Shown here: one piece after another, positions 17,482 to 27,180 of the stretch
Numbering within the stretch: position 1 is the stretch's first letter
Layout: every line of letters begins with the position of its first letter
From: Clostridiales bacterium
GTDB lineage: Bacteria > Bacillota > Clostridia > Saccharofermentanales > Saccharofermentanaceae
DNA length: 51,866 nt
Direction of reading: 5' to 3'
NCBI GenBank assembly: GCA_017617295.1
Contig: JAFZWN010000110.1
Coordinates: 1 to 51,866, forward strand
Program-made: the position numbers and the translations under genes
The notes under the pieces: generated by a model
The model's input: only the letters and a program-made list of their open reading frames with translations
What the model was told of the DNA's origin: nothing
Databases searched by the model: none

Positions 17482-19470
17482 ATGTTTGAACTTGTGACTG
17501 AACTGAAACCCGCGGGCGACCAACCCAAGGCCATAGAACAGCTTGTTAAGGGCATCCGCGAGGGGATGGATAAGCAGACCCTCCTGGGTGTTACGGGATC
17601 GGGAAAGACCTTTACGATGGCTAATGTTATTCAGCAGATCGGAAGGCCGACTCTTATCCTCGCACATAATAAGACCCTCGCGGGTCAGCTTTATGCCGAG
17701 TTTAAGGAGCTGTTCCCGAATAATGCCGTTGAATACTTTGTCTCTTATTACGATTACTATCAGCCTGAGGCATATCTGGCGGCTTCCGATACCTATATCG
17801 AGAAGGACTGTGATATCAACGAGGAGATAGACCGTATGAGACACAGCGCCACCAGATCCCTTCTTACGAGGGATGATGTCATAGTCGTTTCGTCCGTGTC
17901 CTGTATCTACGGTATTGGAGAGAAGGAAGACTATATGTCTCTCATGGTCGGGCTGTCGGTCGGTCAGAATATCACCCCCGATCAGGTCATGGCCGAACTT
18001 ATCAACATTCAGTATGAGAGGAATGATTTTGAGCTCAAGAGAGGTACCTTCAGATGCAGAGGAGATGTCCTCGATATCTTTACGCCGGATTCCGAAGATG
18101 TCCTGACGAGGATCAGCTTTTTCGGCGATGAGATAGAGAAGATATCTTTCGTTGATCATATAAGCGGAAAGACGGAATATACAAAAAAGTATACAGAGAT
18201 CTTTCCGGCATCCCATTATGCCACGGGACGGCAGAAGCTCATGAATGCGCTGGATTCCGTGGAGGAAGAACTCGACGGCAGGATCAAAGTCTTAAGGGAC
18301 GAAGGCAAGCTTATCGAGGCGTACCGTTTGGAGCAGAGGACCAGATACGATCTGGAGCTCTTGAGGGAGACGGGCTTCTGTAAAGGAATAGAGAACTATT
18401 CGAGACATATATCGGGAAGAACGGAGGGAGAACCTCCGTGTACCCTGATGGATTTCTTCCCGAAGGATTATCTTCTCTTTATAGATGAGTCTCATGTCAC
18501 CGTGCCTCAGGTCGGAGGGATGTATAACGGGGACAGAGCAAGGAAGGACATGCTGGTCCGGTACGGCTTCCGTCTGCCATCGGCATACGATAACCGTCCT
18601 CTGAAGTTCAACGAATTTGAGGAGCGCATGGGGACTACGATCTTCGTGTCGGCTACTCCGGCGAAGTACGAAGAGGAACATTCAAAAGCCGTAGTCGAAC
18701 AGGTAATAAGACCTACCGGACTTCTCGAGCCGGAGATCTCGATAAGACCCGTCGAAGGACAGATAGAGGATATCCTTCACGAGATCTCGGAGAATACCCA
18801 ACGAGGCGACAAGAGCCTCATAATGACGCTTACAAAGAAGATGGCGGAGGACCTCACGGACTTCCTTTCCAAAGAGAATATCAAGGTGGAATACCTTCAT
18901 TCCGATATCGAGACAGTCGAAAGGATGGAGATCCTTGGCAAGCTTCGAAGCGGTGTCATAGATGTTATCGTCGGTATCAACCTCCTGAGGGAAGGTATAG
19001 ACCTGCCCGAAGTGTCGCTTCTCATGATACTCGATGCCGATAAGGAAGGCTTCCTGAGATCAGAGAGATCCCTTATACAGATAATCGGACGATGCGCAAG
19101 GAACAGCAACGGCAGGGTCATACTTTATGCGGATGAAGTTACCGATTCCATGATGAACGCGGTTGCCGAGACTAACAGGAGAAGGGAGATACAGAAGGCG
19201 TTTAATGATGAACACGGTATCGTTCCCAAAACGATCAAAAAGGAGATTAAGGATGTCCGCGAGATTCTCGGCGTCGCTGTCAAGGAAAGCGGCATAAAGA
19301 GCAAGGGCAAGACGATCGATATCGCTTCTCTTGCCAAAGCCGGCTCGGGAGATAAGGAAAAACTCATCGCCAGACTGACGAACGAGATGAAGAATGCCGC
19401 TAAGGAACTGGACTTCGAGAGGGCTGCAGAGCTTCGTGACATTCTGATAGAGATCAGAGGAGAGAGCTGA
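17482..19470 (+). CDS. uvrB: excinuclease ABC subunit B
   Basis: 662 aa, the normal UvrB length. The start at 17482 is chosen because it begins the canonical M-F-E-L-V-T sequence; upstream codons of the open frame fall in repeat DNA. Walker A G-V-T-G-S-G-K-T is at 36-43, the damage-probing beta-hairpin region (Y-F-V-S-Y-Y-D-Y-Y-Q-P-E-A-Y) at about 87-100, helicase motifs V/VI (I-G-R-C-A-R) near 540, and a UVR domain at the C-terminus (E-L-D-F-E-R-A-A-E-L-R-D). It verifies DNA lesions and loads UvrC in nucleotide excision repair. Its stop overlaps the dnaE start by one base. The promoter suggests a leaderless mRNA. Confidence 0.98.
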   Translation: MFELVTELKPAGDQPKAIEQLVKGIREGMDKQTLLGVTGSGKTFTMANVIQQIGRPTLILAHNKTLAGQLYAEFKELFPNNAVEYFVSYYDYYQPEAYLAASDTYIEKDCDINEEIDRMRHSATRSLLTRDDVIVVSSVSCIYGIGEKEDYMSLMVGLSVGQNITPDQVMAELINIQYERNDFELKRGTFRCRGDVLDIFTPDSEDVLTRISFFGDEIEKISFVDHISGKTEYTKKYTEIFPASHYATGRQKLMNALDSVEEELDGRIKVLRDEGKLIEAYRLEQRTRYDLELLRETGFCKGIENYSRHISGRTEGEPPCTLMDFFPKDYLLFIDESHVTVPQVGGMYNGDRARKDMLVRYGFRLPSAYDNRPLKFNEFEERMGTTIFVSATPAKYEEEHSKAVVEQVIRPTGLLEPEISIRPVEGQIEDILHEISENTQRGDKSLIMTLTKKMAEDLTDFLSKENIKVEYLHSDIETVERMEILGKLRSGVIDVIVGINLLREGIDLPEVSLLMILDADKEGFLRSERSLIQIIGRCARNSNGRVILYADEVTDSMMNAVAETNRRREIQKAFNDEHGIVPKTIKKEIKDVREILGVAVKESGIKSKGKTIDIASLAKAGSGDKEKLIARLTNEMKNAAKELDFERAAELRDILIEIRGES

Positions 19471-22400
19471 TGGAAGTTACGGGATTCGTGCATCTTCACC
19501 TGCATACAGAATACAGTATGCTCGACGGAGCGATAAGGCTCAACGACCTTATCCCCAGGCTCAAGGAGATGGGCATGACTTCGTGCGCCATAACCGATCA
19601 CGGAGTCATGCACGGAACTGTTGCTTTCTATCAGAAGATGAAGGCTGCCGGGCTTCATCCGGTCATCGGGTGTGAAGTATATGTGGCTCCCGGTTCGAGA
19701 CTCGAGAAGGATCCTTCACCGAACAAAAAAGACTATCACCACATGATCCTTCTGGCCAGGAACAACGAAGGTCTTCGTAACCTGAACCGCCTTGTTACGG
19801 CAGGATATACCGAAGGGTTCTATAAGAAACCCAGGATCGACGAGGAACTGCTCGCCAGATGGCATGACGGGCTTATCTGCCTTTCCGCATGCCTTGCCGG
19901 TAAGATACCTTCACTTATCGTCGAAGGTAAGATCGATGAGGCGAGGAATACGGCTCTCTATTATGACCGGCTCTTCGGCCGCGGATATTTCTATCTTGAG
20001 ATACAGAGTAATATGATCCCCAATCAGTCGATAGTCAACAGCGCCCTGATCAGGATGTCCCGGGATACAGGGATCCCGTTGGTTGCCACGAATGACTGCC
20101 ATTACCTGAAAAAAGAGGACAGCGAAGTTCACGATATCCTTCTTTGCATGCAGACGGGATCGAAGCTCGAGGATAAGGGACGCCTTAAGATGGAGACTGA
20201 CGATTTCTATATCAAGTCCGAGTCTGAGATGAGGCGCTTTTTCTCCGATCTTCCCGAGGCGATAGAGAATACTTCGGTCATTGCTTCGATGTGCGATGCG
20301 GAATATGACTTTGATACGATCCATCTTCCGAAGTATCAGGTTCCGGAAGGGTTTGCCGATAACAGGGAATATCTGTCTCATCTGACATATGAGGGCCTCG
20401 ATGACAAGATCGCCAAAAAAGGCATGATCGGCGAAAAGAAGACTTATCTCGACCGCATCGAATACGAGCTCTCGGTAATTAACAGGATGGGCTACACGGA
20501 CTACTATCTGATAGTCTGGGACTTTATCAACTACGCATTGAGAAACGGTATCCCTGTGGGCCCCGGAAGAGGTTCGGGCGCGGGATCCCTGGTCGCTTAT
20601 TCGCTCGGGATCACCAATATCGATCCGATCAGATATAATCTCGTTTTCGAGAGATTCCTTAATATCGAACGTGTGTCTATGCCCGATTTTGATATCGATT
20701 TCTGCGTCGACAGACGTTCCGAGGTAATGGATTATGTTACGGCCAAATACGGACGTGACAAGGTCTGCCAGGTCCTGGCTTTTGATACGCTCGCTGCCAG
20801 GCAGTGCATCAAGGATGTCGCCAAGGTCATGGGCATACCTCTTCCCGAATCCGATGCTCTTGCCAAGATGGTCCCCGAGGGAGGAAAGGTAAGTCTTCAG
20901 AGCACGCTTCAGTCAAGTTCGGAGATGAGGCAGAAGTACGAGTCCGATCCGAAGATCAGAAAGCTCATCGATTACTGCATGAAGCTCGAAGGCCTGCCCA
21001 GGCATACGACAAAGCATGCGGCGGGAATGATAATATCGGAGGCTCCGATCACGGATATCGCTCCGATGTGCATCAAGGATGAGGGCGTTACCGTCCAGTA
21101 TGACAAGGCAGGTATCGAAGCACTGGGGCTTTTGAAGTTCGACTTCCTCGGACTCCGTACTCTGACGGTCCTCAAGGATGCCGCCGATGAGGTGTATAAG
21201 AATACCGGAAAGGTCATAGATTACGATGCACTGCCTTTCGATGACCCGAAGATCTTCGAGATGATAGGGAACGGGGATACGGTCGGTGTGTTCCAGCTCG
21301 AGAGTAAGGGCATGACATCCTTCATGAAGGAGCTTAAGCCGACATCGATAGAGGATATCATCGCGGGAATATCGCTTTACAGACCGGGACCGATGGATCA
21401 GATCCCCAGATACATTAAGTGCAAGAACGATCCGTCACTTGTAAGATATGATCATCCTCTTCTCGAACCCATCTTAAACGTCACCTACGGATGTATGGTC
21501 TATCAGGAGCAGGTCATGCAGATAGTAAGAGATCTCGCGGGGTTCTCGATGGGCCAGTCCGATCTCATAAGACGTGCCATGAGCAAGAAGAACCGCGCGA
21601 CGATGGAAAAGTACAGGGAGATGTTCATTAACGGCGGTACCGACGAAAACGGCAGAGTGGTCGAGGGCGCGGTGAAGCGCGGCGTGCCCGCTGACGTCGC
21701 GTCTAAGATATATGATGATGTTGCCGCTTTTGCAGGTTATGCATTTAACAAATCCCACGCCGCTTCTTATGCGGTAGTCGGATATTATACGGCCTTTATG
21801 AAATACTATTATCCGACGGAGTTTATGTCCGCGATACTTAACTCGTTCCGGACCGAGCTTGCCAAAGCTTCCTGGTATCTGTCGTGTGCAAGGGATATGG
21901 GTATAGAGATCCTTCCGCCGAATGTCAACAGGAGCGGGGCCAGGTTCTCTACCGAAGGCGATAAGCGCATAAGGATCGGTCTCTCCATGATCAAGAATGT
22001 CGGTGAGACGGCCGTCAACGAGCTTTCCAAGGAGAGGGCGGCAAGAGGCGATTTCAAGTCTTTCGAGGATTTCCTTGAGAGGAGCAGTGCGTCGGGCATG
22101 AACAGCAAGATGGTCGAATCCCTGATATATGCATCTGCTCTGGACTGGACGGGGCTTACCAGAGCTTCCATGATCTCCGCAGTCGGAACGGAATACGACA
22201 AGCTCGGAAGCATTACGGGAAGACAGCTCGAAGGACAGATGAGCCTCTTTGAGCTCGGCGGGGAGAACTGCGGCAAACCATCCCTTAACATTCCCGATCT
22301 TCCGGAATTTCCTGACAGCGAGAAGCTCGAGCAGGAGAAGGATAAGCTCGGGATGTATCTCTCGGGTCACCCTCTGGATGATGCGAGAAAGTTCATCAAC

Positions 22401-23081
22401 GAAGTCTGTGACTTCAATATGCTCGAATTCAAGGACTATGTTGATTCCGACCGCATAGACGAAGTCGATGACGATAAGAATGTCATAATGTACGGGATAC
22501 TCCAGAAGAAGACCGTCAGACAGACCAAGAGCGGTAATCAGATGACGGTGTGCGAGATGGAGGATCATTTCGGTACGTTCGAGACAGTTCTTTTCGGACG
22601 GGTAAACGATGAATTCTCGCCGCTTCTCGTAAAGGGCAGAGGCTATATAGTAACAGGCAAGAGAAGCGTCCGCGGATCAGGGTCTCTGTCGCTTCTTGCT
22701 GACAGGTTCCTGGATATCCCCAAGGATCCTGAAGGCGAGGGAATGGTGCGTCTGGCTCTGAAGGGCAGGGGAGGTCCGGTAAGACCGGCTTCGGCGGCTG
22801 CTCCTTCCGACATTTCCAATGTCCCTTCTTATCCGCCGTATAAGAAGATCGTCCGAAGGAATGTCGCTATAATAAAGTTCGATGGCGATCCGAAGGGAAA
22901 GAGATTTCAGCGCCTTTTAAATCTTCTGGCTTTCTTTAACGGCAGGCTGCCCGTTGACGTGATATTCACCCGCGACGGCAGCCGCGTCCGGCTGTCGCAG
23001 CAGTGCTTCATCAGTGATGATCCCGAAGTACTTGACGTGATCGCCGCATTTACCGGTAAGGATAATCTTAACTTTGAGTGA
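19470..23081 (+). CDS. dnaE: DNA polymerase III subunit alpha (DnaE type)
   Basis: 1203 aa. It has an N-terminal PHP domain (H-L-H-L-H-T-E-Y-S at about 7-15, I-T-D-H-G), then the C-family polymerase palm with catalytic P-D-F-D-I-D-F (Asp406 and Asp408) and F-D-F-L-G-L carrying the third Asp. Fingers, tandem helix-hairpin-helix and a C-terminal OB-fold (about 990-1080) follow. In Clostridia, DnaE usually works with PolC as the second replicative or error-prone polymerase. The start overlaps uvrB (TGATG), so the two are translationally coupled, an arrangement that ties excision repair to synthesis. Confidence 0.97.
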   Translation: MEVTGFVHLHLHTEYSMLDGAIRLNDLIPRLKEMGMTSCAITDHGVMHGTVAFYQKMKAAGLHPVIGCEVYVAPGSRLEKDPSPNKKDYHHMILLARNNEGLRNLNRLVTAGYTEGFYKKPRIDEELLARWHDGLICLSACLAGKIPSLIVEGKIDEARNTALYYDRLFGRGYFYLEIQSNMIPNQSIVNSALIRMSRDTGIPLVATNDCHYLKKEDSEVHDILLCMQTGSKLEDKGRLKMETDDFYIKSESEMRRFFSDLPEAIENTSVIASMCDAEYDFDTIHLPKYQVPEGFADNREYLSHLTYEGLDDKIAKKGMIGEKKTYLDRIEYELSVINRMGYTDYYLIVWDFINYALRNGIPVGPGRGSGAGSLVAYSLGITNIDPIRYNLVFERFLNIERVSMPDFDIDFCVDRRSEVMDYVTAKYGRDKVCQVLAFDTLAARQCIKDVAKVMGIPLPESDALAKMVPEGGKVSLQSTLQSSSEMRQKYESDPKIRKLIDYCMKLEGLPRHTTKHAAGMIISEAPITDIAPMCIKDEGVTVQYDKAGIEALGLLKFDFLGLRTLTVLKDAADEVYKNTGKVIDYDALPFDDPKIFEMIGNGDTVGVFQLESKGMTSFMKELKPTSIEDIIAGISLYRPGPMDQIPRYIKCKNDPSLVRYDHPLLEPILNVTYGCMVYQEQVMQIVRDLAGFSMGQSDLIRRAMSKKNRATMEKYREMFINGGTDENGRVVEGAVKRGVPADVASKIYDDVAAFAGYAFNKSHAASYAVVGYYTAFMKYYYPTEFMSAILNSFRTELAKASWYLSCARDMGIEILPPNVNRSGARFSTEGDKRIRIGLSMIKNVGETAVNELSKERAARGDFKSFEDFLERSSASGMNSKMVESLIYASALDWTGLTRASMISAVGTEYDKLGSITGRQLEGQMSLFELGGENCGKPSLNIPDLPEFPDSEKLEQEKDKLGMYLSGHPLDDARKFINEVCDFNMLEFKDYVDSDRIDEVDDDKNVIMYGILQKKTVRQTKSGNQMTVCEMEDHFGTFETVLFGRVNDEFSPLLVKGRGYIVTGKRSVRGSGSLSLLADRFLDIPKDPEGEGMVRLALKGRGGPVRPASAAAPSDISNVPSYPPYKKIVRRNVAIIKFDGDPKGKRFQRLLNLLAFFNGRLPVDVIFTRDGSRVRLSQQCFISDDPEVLDVIAAFTGKDNLNFE

Positions 23082-23167
23082 CTTTTATTTCTTCACGCTT
23101 TAGCGGGGGGCGTCAATAACTGACCAAACTGCCGGAGCCTTTTGATCAGTGATGATCTGTTGATGCA

Positions 23168-23375
23168 TTTGTACCATTTTCCGTTTTTTGCTTAATTGGT
23201 ACAAAAAACACCGTGTGATTGTATACTATTTAAGCGTTTTCCGGGCAAATGGCACACAGTTTTGCTTCGTTTTTTGTACCATTTTGAGGTTTACGGCAAT
23301 TTGGTACAAAATCGTGTTTATATATTTTGTACCAAATCCTCGATTTACGCTATTTGGTACAAAAGCATCATCCTA
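23168..23375. repeat. array of four ~52-bp units, each an inverted repeat, upstream of pfkA
   Basis: Units start near 23168, 23219, 23272 and 23324 (51, 53 and 52 bp apart). Each complete unit has TTTTGTACCA on the left and TGGTACAAAA on the right, with about 20 bp between. Unit 4 has 13-bp perfect arms (23325-23337 and 23352-23364), unit 3 has 10 bp and unit 1 has 9 bp; unit 2 is degenerate. The inner part includes TTTACGGC/TTTACGCT in units 3 and 4. This occupies the 556-bp gap between dnaE and pfkA. It is not CRISPR-like, and short frames through it are not genes. Confidence 0.75.
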
Positions 23376-23410
23376 ACTAACTCCACGTGAAGGGAAGAAT
23401 AAATGAAATA

Positions 23411-23440
23411 CCTCACCCGAGACTGCCTTCCAGGGTGAGG
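23411..23440. other. isolated GC-rich hairpin
   Basis: CCTCACCC (23411-23418) pairs with GGGTGAGG (23433-23440) around a 14-nt loop. There is no clear T-tract on either side, so terminator function is uncertain. It separates the 52-bp repeat array from the pfkA promoter. Confidence 0.5.
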
Positions 23441-23572
23441 TGACTTTACCATAACCCGGAAGCAACCGCCTTTTCTGACTGTGCTTCTATGTGTTTATTG
23501 TAGTATCAGCGTAATGATCGGTCATTCGATCGACAGGCTTCACTTACCATGAAAACGTATGGAACCACTTTT

Positions 23573-23603
23573 TTGCATATTATTCTCTTCTTAGGTGTAT
23601 AAT
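23573..23603 (+). promoter_or_regulatory. pfkA promoter
   Basis: TATAAT (23598-23603) has a candidate -35 TTGCAT (23573-23578) 19 bp upstream. GGAGG at 23625-23629 is 8 nt before ATG 23638 and decides the start codon over the in-frame GTG 23617 and ATG 23623. Confidence 0.55.
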
Positions 23604-23637
23604 AGCAACGTATTTTGTGTTTATGGAGGATCTTTTT

Positions 23638-24693
23638 ATGTCCAGATTATTATATGATGAGTCCAATCTTCCCGAGATCAGTACTCTCAAGGCGAAGAAT
23701 TACGATAATATCAACCCCGAGGAAGTAGAGCCCGTAATGAAGGTGGGTGTTCTGACGAGCGGCGGCGATGCTCCCGGAATGAATGCCACGATCAGGGCGG
23801 TAGTACGTGCCGGTATCAATTCCGGACTTGAGGTCTACGGCATCACCAGAGGATTTCACGGACTGTGGAAAGGTGAGATCAGTAAGATCGACAGAAGGGA
23901 TGTATCGGAGACCCTTCAGAGAGGCGGAACTTTCCTTATGACGGCCAGATCCAAGACTTTCATGACCGATGAAGGTGTTCTCAAGGGTGCCAAGATGCTC
24001 GAGGTATACGGACTCGATGCTCTTATCGTCAGCGGCGGTGACGGCTCCTTCAAGGGTGCCAGAGCTCTTGCCAGACTCGGTATCCCCGTGATCGGTATCC
24101 CCGGAACTATCGACAACGATATCGGATGCACCGAATATACCATCGGCTACGATACGGCCATGAATACCGCCATGGAAGCGATCGATAAGCTCCGTGACAC
24201 GGCATCTTCGCACGAGAGATGCTCCGTAATCGAGGTAATGGGAAGACATGCGGGATATATCGCTCTTAACGTAGGTATCGCAACCGGTGCCGAGGTAATC
24301 CTTATCCCCGAGGTGCCTTTCGACTTTAATGCCGATGTAGTAAGGGTCATCCTTGACGGCAGGAACAAGGGCAAGAAGCACTATATCGTAATCGTTGCCG
24401 AGGGTGCCGGAAGCGCTACCGACATCGCTGCCAGGATCGAAGAACAGACAGGCATCGAGAGCCGTCCCACGATCCTCGGACACCTGCAGAGAGGCGGTTC
24501 GCCCACTCTGCGCGACAGAAGAACGGCAAGCCTTATGGGCGTACATGCCATCGACTGTCTCTTAAACAAAAAATTCAACAGGATAATAATCGAGAAGAAC
24601 GGCGTCATTACGGACGTCGATATGGAGGAAGGATTGGCAACGACCAAGACGATCCCGAGTCTGGAGATAGAGAATGCCAAACGTCTTTCCTGA
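23638..24693 (+). CDS. pfkA: ATP-dependent 6-phosphofructokinase
   Basis: 351 aa. It phosphorylates fructose 6-phosphate to the 1,6-bisphosphate in glycolysis. The nucleotide loop S-G-G-D is at residues 41-44, G-G-D-G-S at 133-137, and the catalytic P-G-T-I-D-N-D at 155-161. Gly at these two diagnostic positions (G-G-D-G and P-G-T-I-D) points to ATP, not pyrophosphate, as donor. M-G-R-H-A-G-Y and G-H-L-Q-R-G-G-S-P complete the substrate site. Compared with classical bacterial PfkA (~320 aa) it has an acidic N-terminal extension of about 34 residues before the M-K-V-G-V-L-T strand; the ribosome binding site supports keeping it. mutS2 follows after 20 bp, probably in one operon. Confidence 0.96.
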   Translation: MSRLLYDESNLPEISTLKAKNYDNINPEEVEPVMKVGVLTSGGDAPGMNATIRAVVRAGINSGLEVYGITRGFHGLWKGEISKIDRRDVSETLQRGGTFLMTARSKTFMTDEGVLKGAKMLEVYGLDALIVSGGDGSFKGARALARLGIPVIGIPGTIDNDIGCTEYTIGYDTAMNTAMEAIDKLRDTASSHERCSVIEVMGRHAGYIALNVGIATGAEVILIPEVPFDFNADVVRVILDGRNKGKKHYIVIVAEGAGSATDIAARIEEQTGIESRPTILGHLQRGGSPTLRDRRTASLMGVHAIDCLLNKKFNRIIIEKNGVITDVDMEEGLATTKTIPSLEIENAKRLS

Positions 24694-24713
24694 TCTTTTC
24701 GTGAAGGAAAAAC

Positions 24714-27161
24714 ATGTACAAATATACAACTTTTGAACAGGAAGCGGCCCGAAAGCAGATCAAGGGCAGAGTACTGAGCGTACTCGAATATGATAAGGTC
24801 ATCGAGAAGCTTCTTGGATGTGCGAGGACGTCCTATGGACGTTCTCTTATTACTGAACTTTATCCTACGACTGATCCTTCTGTTGTCAGGCAGTCGCTTC
24901 AGGATACGAACGAAGCGTTTACATACATAAACAAATACGGCAATCTGCCGATAGGGACTTTTCCTGATCTGTCGCAGAGCCTGTCATATGTCAAAGCGGG
25001 CGGCACTCTTACCATGAGAGCGCTTCTGGATATCTCCGTTTTCCTAAGGAGCATCGAGACACTCAAGAAGACTGTCTCGGGCGAGCATGCCGATATGTAC
25101 GGAAGCGGACTCTTTGCCGCCATCGAATCGCTCGAGGAGGCAGCGAAGCTCCGTGACGATATCACTTTCTGTATCGTAAACGAAGACGAGATGAACGACC
25201 GTGCCAGCGACGAACTGTATTCGATAAGAAGACAGAAGAAAGAACTGGCGGGCAACATCAGGGTACTTCTGGACCGCGTTATAAGAAACAGCGGTGACAT
25301 ACTTCAGGAAGCCGTAATAACGATAAGAAACGACAGGTATTGCGTGCCTCTGAAGGCAGAGTACAGATCGCGCCTTCCGGGTATCGTTCACGATACGTCT
25401 TCGACAGGGCAGACCATATTTGTCGAGCCGATGAATATCGTAGAGATCAATAACAAGATCTCCGAGCTTACTTCCATGGAGGCGGCGGAGATCGAGAGGA
25501 TACTCGAGGAACTTACCGCACATGTTGCAAAGAACAGCGAACTGCTGAGATCCGATGCAGAGACGGTAGGTCTCATAGATCTGGCATCCGCCAAAGCCGG
25601 TCTTGCGATCATACAGAACGCGACTATGCCCGCGCTTAATACCGACGGACATATCAGGCTCTCGAAAGCGAGACATCCCCTGATCGATCCTGAGAAGGTC
25701 GTTCCGGTAGATATCATTAACGGAAAGGATTACAGGACACTCGTCATAACGGGCCCCAACACCGGCGGTAAGACCGTGTCGCTCAAGACATGCGGCCTTC
25801 TTACCCTCATGACTATGGCGGGCCTCATGATCCCTGCTGCCCAGGGTTCTGAAGTTGCCGTATTCGACCGCGTGCTCGCGGATATCGGTGACGAGCAGAG
25901 CATAGAGCAGAGCCTGTCTACATTCTCGGCCCATGTTTCCAACGTTGTCTTTATCCTGAAGAACATCAAGGGAAGATCGCTGGTGCTCCTCGATGAGCTG
26001 GGATCGGGAACAGATCCTGCCGAAGGTGCTGCGCTCGCGGTATCCATCCTTGAGGATCTTCTGGAGAGAGGCTGTGTCACGATGGCCACTACCCATTATA
26101 AGGAACTCAAGGCTTATGCTCTCGCCAGGGAAGGCGTCATGAACGCTTCGTGCGAATTCGATACGGAGACGCTGAGCCCCACCTATAAGCTCATAATCGG
26201 AACACCCGGCGTAAGCAATGCTTTCGTTATTTCCAGAAAGCTCGGTCTTCCCAGGCGGCTCATTGACGATGCTAAGGAGAGACTTACCGGGGATGAACTG
26301 TCTTTCGAGCAGCTGCTTGCTGATGCCGACCGTAATAACCGCGAGGCCGAGGCACTCCGTAACGAGAACCTGAGGCTCAACGAGGAACTCAAGGAGAAGA
26401 CCAACGAGCTCGCGATGGAGAAGGCTGCTCTCAAGGCTTCCAAGACCAAGATCCTGAATGATATGCGCAGGGAAGAGCGTGAGGCTCTCGAGGAAAAGAT
26501 AGAAGAACTCGATGACATGATCAGGAAGCTTAGAAAGAAGTCTTCACAGCAGGATAAGCGCGATGCCGCCGAGGAGATGGAGCGTGTCAGGAAGAGGCTC
26601 AGAGCCGGGCTCAAGGATATCTCAGACGATTCACATGACGAGGCGATCAAGGATACCGTAATGCCGGGTGAACCTCCCAAGGTCGTAAAGGAGGGGGAGA
26701 TGTACTATGTTCCCCATCTTGATATCATCGGCAAGGTAATCTCGGCAGGCGGAAAGAAGATCAGGATCGGAGACGGTCCCATGACTTATCAGGTAACTAT
26801 TGACCAGCTCCGGGAGCCTTCGTCCAAGCAGAAGGAAAATGCAGGGGCTCAAAGAGAAGCTGCCAACAGGTATACGGTCTCATCGGCGGGCAAGATGAAA
26901 TATGCCAAGGCTATGGAAACGATGCCCGAGATCAACCTTATCGGCAAGACCGTGGCCGAGGCTGAGAGCGCCCTTGATTCCTATATAGACGATTGCCAGC
27001 TCGCAGGCATAAAGAGTATAAGGATCGTTCACGGCAAGGGTACCGGTGCTTTAAGAAGTGCGGTGGATACGATGCTCCGTGGCGACACGAGGGTCAGATC
27101 CCACAGGCTCGGCATACAGGGCGAAGGCGATGACGGTGTCACGATAGCTTCGCTCAACTGA
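24714..27161 (+). CDS. mutS2: MutS2 endonuclease/ATPase
   Basis: 815 aa, typical for MutS2. An N-terminal core/clamp lacks the MutS mismatch-recognition domain. The ATPase has Walker A G-P-N-T-G-G-K-T at 347-354, Walker B L-V-L-L-D-E-L-G-S-G-T-D, and T-T-H-Y. A long charged coiled coil covers about 525-640. The C-terminal Smr nuclease domain (about 740-815) contains V-H-G-K-G-T-G-A-L. MutS2 proteins suppress recombination and/or rescue collided ribosomes in other Bacillota, so the role here could be either. It has GAAGGA as ribosome binding site and lies between pfkA and a P-loop ATPase with short spacing. Confidence 0.96.
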   Translation: MYKYTTFEQEAARKQIKGRVLSVLEYDKVIEKLLGCARTSYGRSLITELYPTTDPSVVRQSLQDTNEAFTYINKYGNLPIGTFPDLSQSLSYVKAGGTLTMRALLDISVFLRSIETLKKTVSGEHADMYGSGLFAAIESLEEAAKLRDDITFCIVNEDEMNDRASDELYSIRRQKKELAGNIRVLLDRVIRNSGDILQEAVITIRNDRYCVPLKAEYRSRLPGIVHDTSSTGQTIFVEPMNIVEINNKISELTSMEAAEIERILEELTAHVAKNSELLRSDAETVGLIDLASAKAGLAIIQNATMPALNTDGHIRLSKARHPLIDPEKVVPVDIINGKDYRTLVITGPNTGGKTVSLKTCGLLTLMTMAGLMIPAAQGSEVAVFDRVLADIGDEQSIEQSLSTFSAHVSNVVFILKNIKGRSLVLLDELGSGTDPAEGAALAVSILEDLLERGCVTMATTHYKELKAYALAREGVMNASCEFDTETLSPTYKLIIGTPGVSNAFVISRKLGLPRRLIDDAKERLTGDELSFEQLLADADRNNREAEALRNENLRLNEELKEKTNELAMEKAALKASKTKILNDMRREEREALEEKIEELDDMIRKLRKKSSQQDKRDAAEEMERVRKRLRAGLKDISDDSHDEAIKDTVMPGEPPKVVKEGEMYYVPHLDIIGKVISAGGKKIRIGDGPMTYQVTIDQLREPSSKQKENAGAQREAANRYTVSSAGKMKYAKAMETMPEINLIGKTVAEAESALDSYIDDCQLAGIKSIRIVHGKGTGALRSAVDTMLRGDTRVRSHRLGIQGEGDDGVTIASLN

Positions 27162-27180
27162 TGATCCATGGAGGAAACGG

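Noticed and set aside
17159..17555. Minus-strand frames of 96 and 128 codons before uvrB
   Set aside because: They translate the repeat block and the start of uvrB in reverse; composition is repeat-derived and there is no start signal.
21474..22568. 364-codon frame antisense to dnaE
   Set aside because: It lies wholly inside the DnaE coding region; such shadow frames are frequent in this codon usage and show no recognisable domain.
23168..23375. CRISPR-like array
   Set aside because: The units are themselves inverted repeats with variable arms, only four occur, the 'spacers' are partly conserved and no cas genes are near.
23188..23390. Two short open frames (62 and 64 codons)
   Set aside because: They run through the TTTTGTACCA repeat array, lack ribosome binding sites and encode only the repeat.
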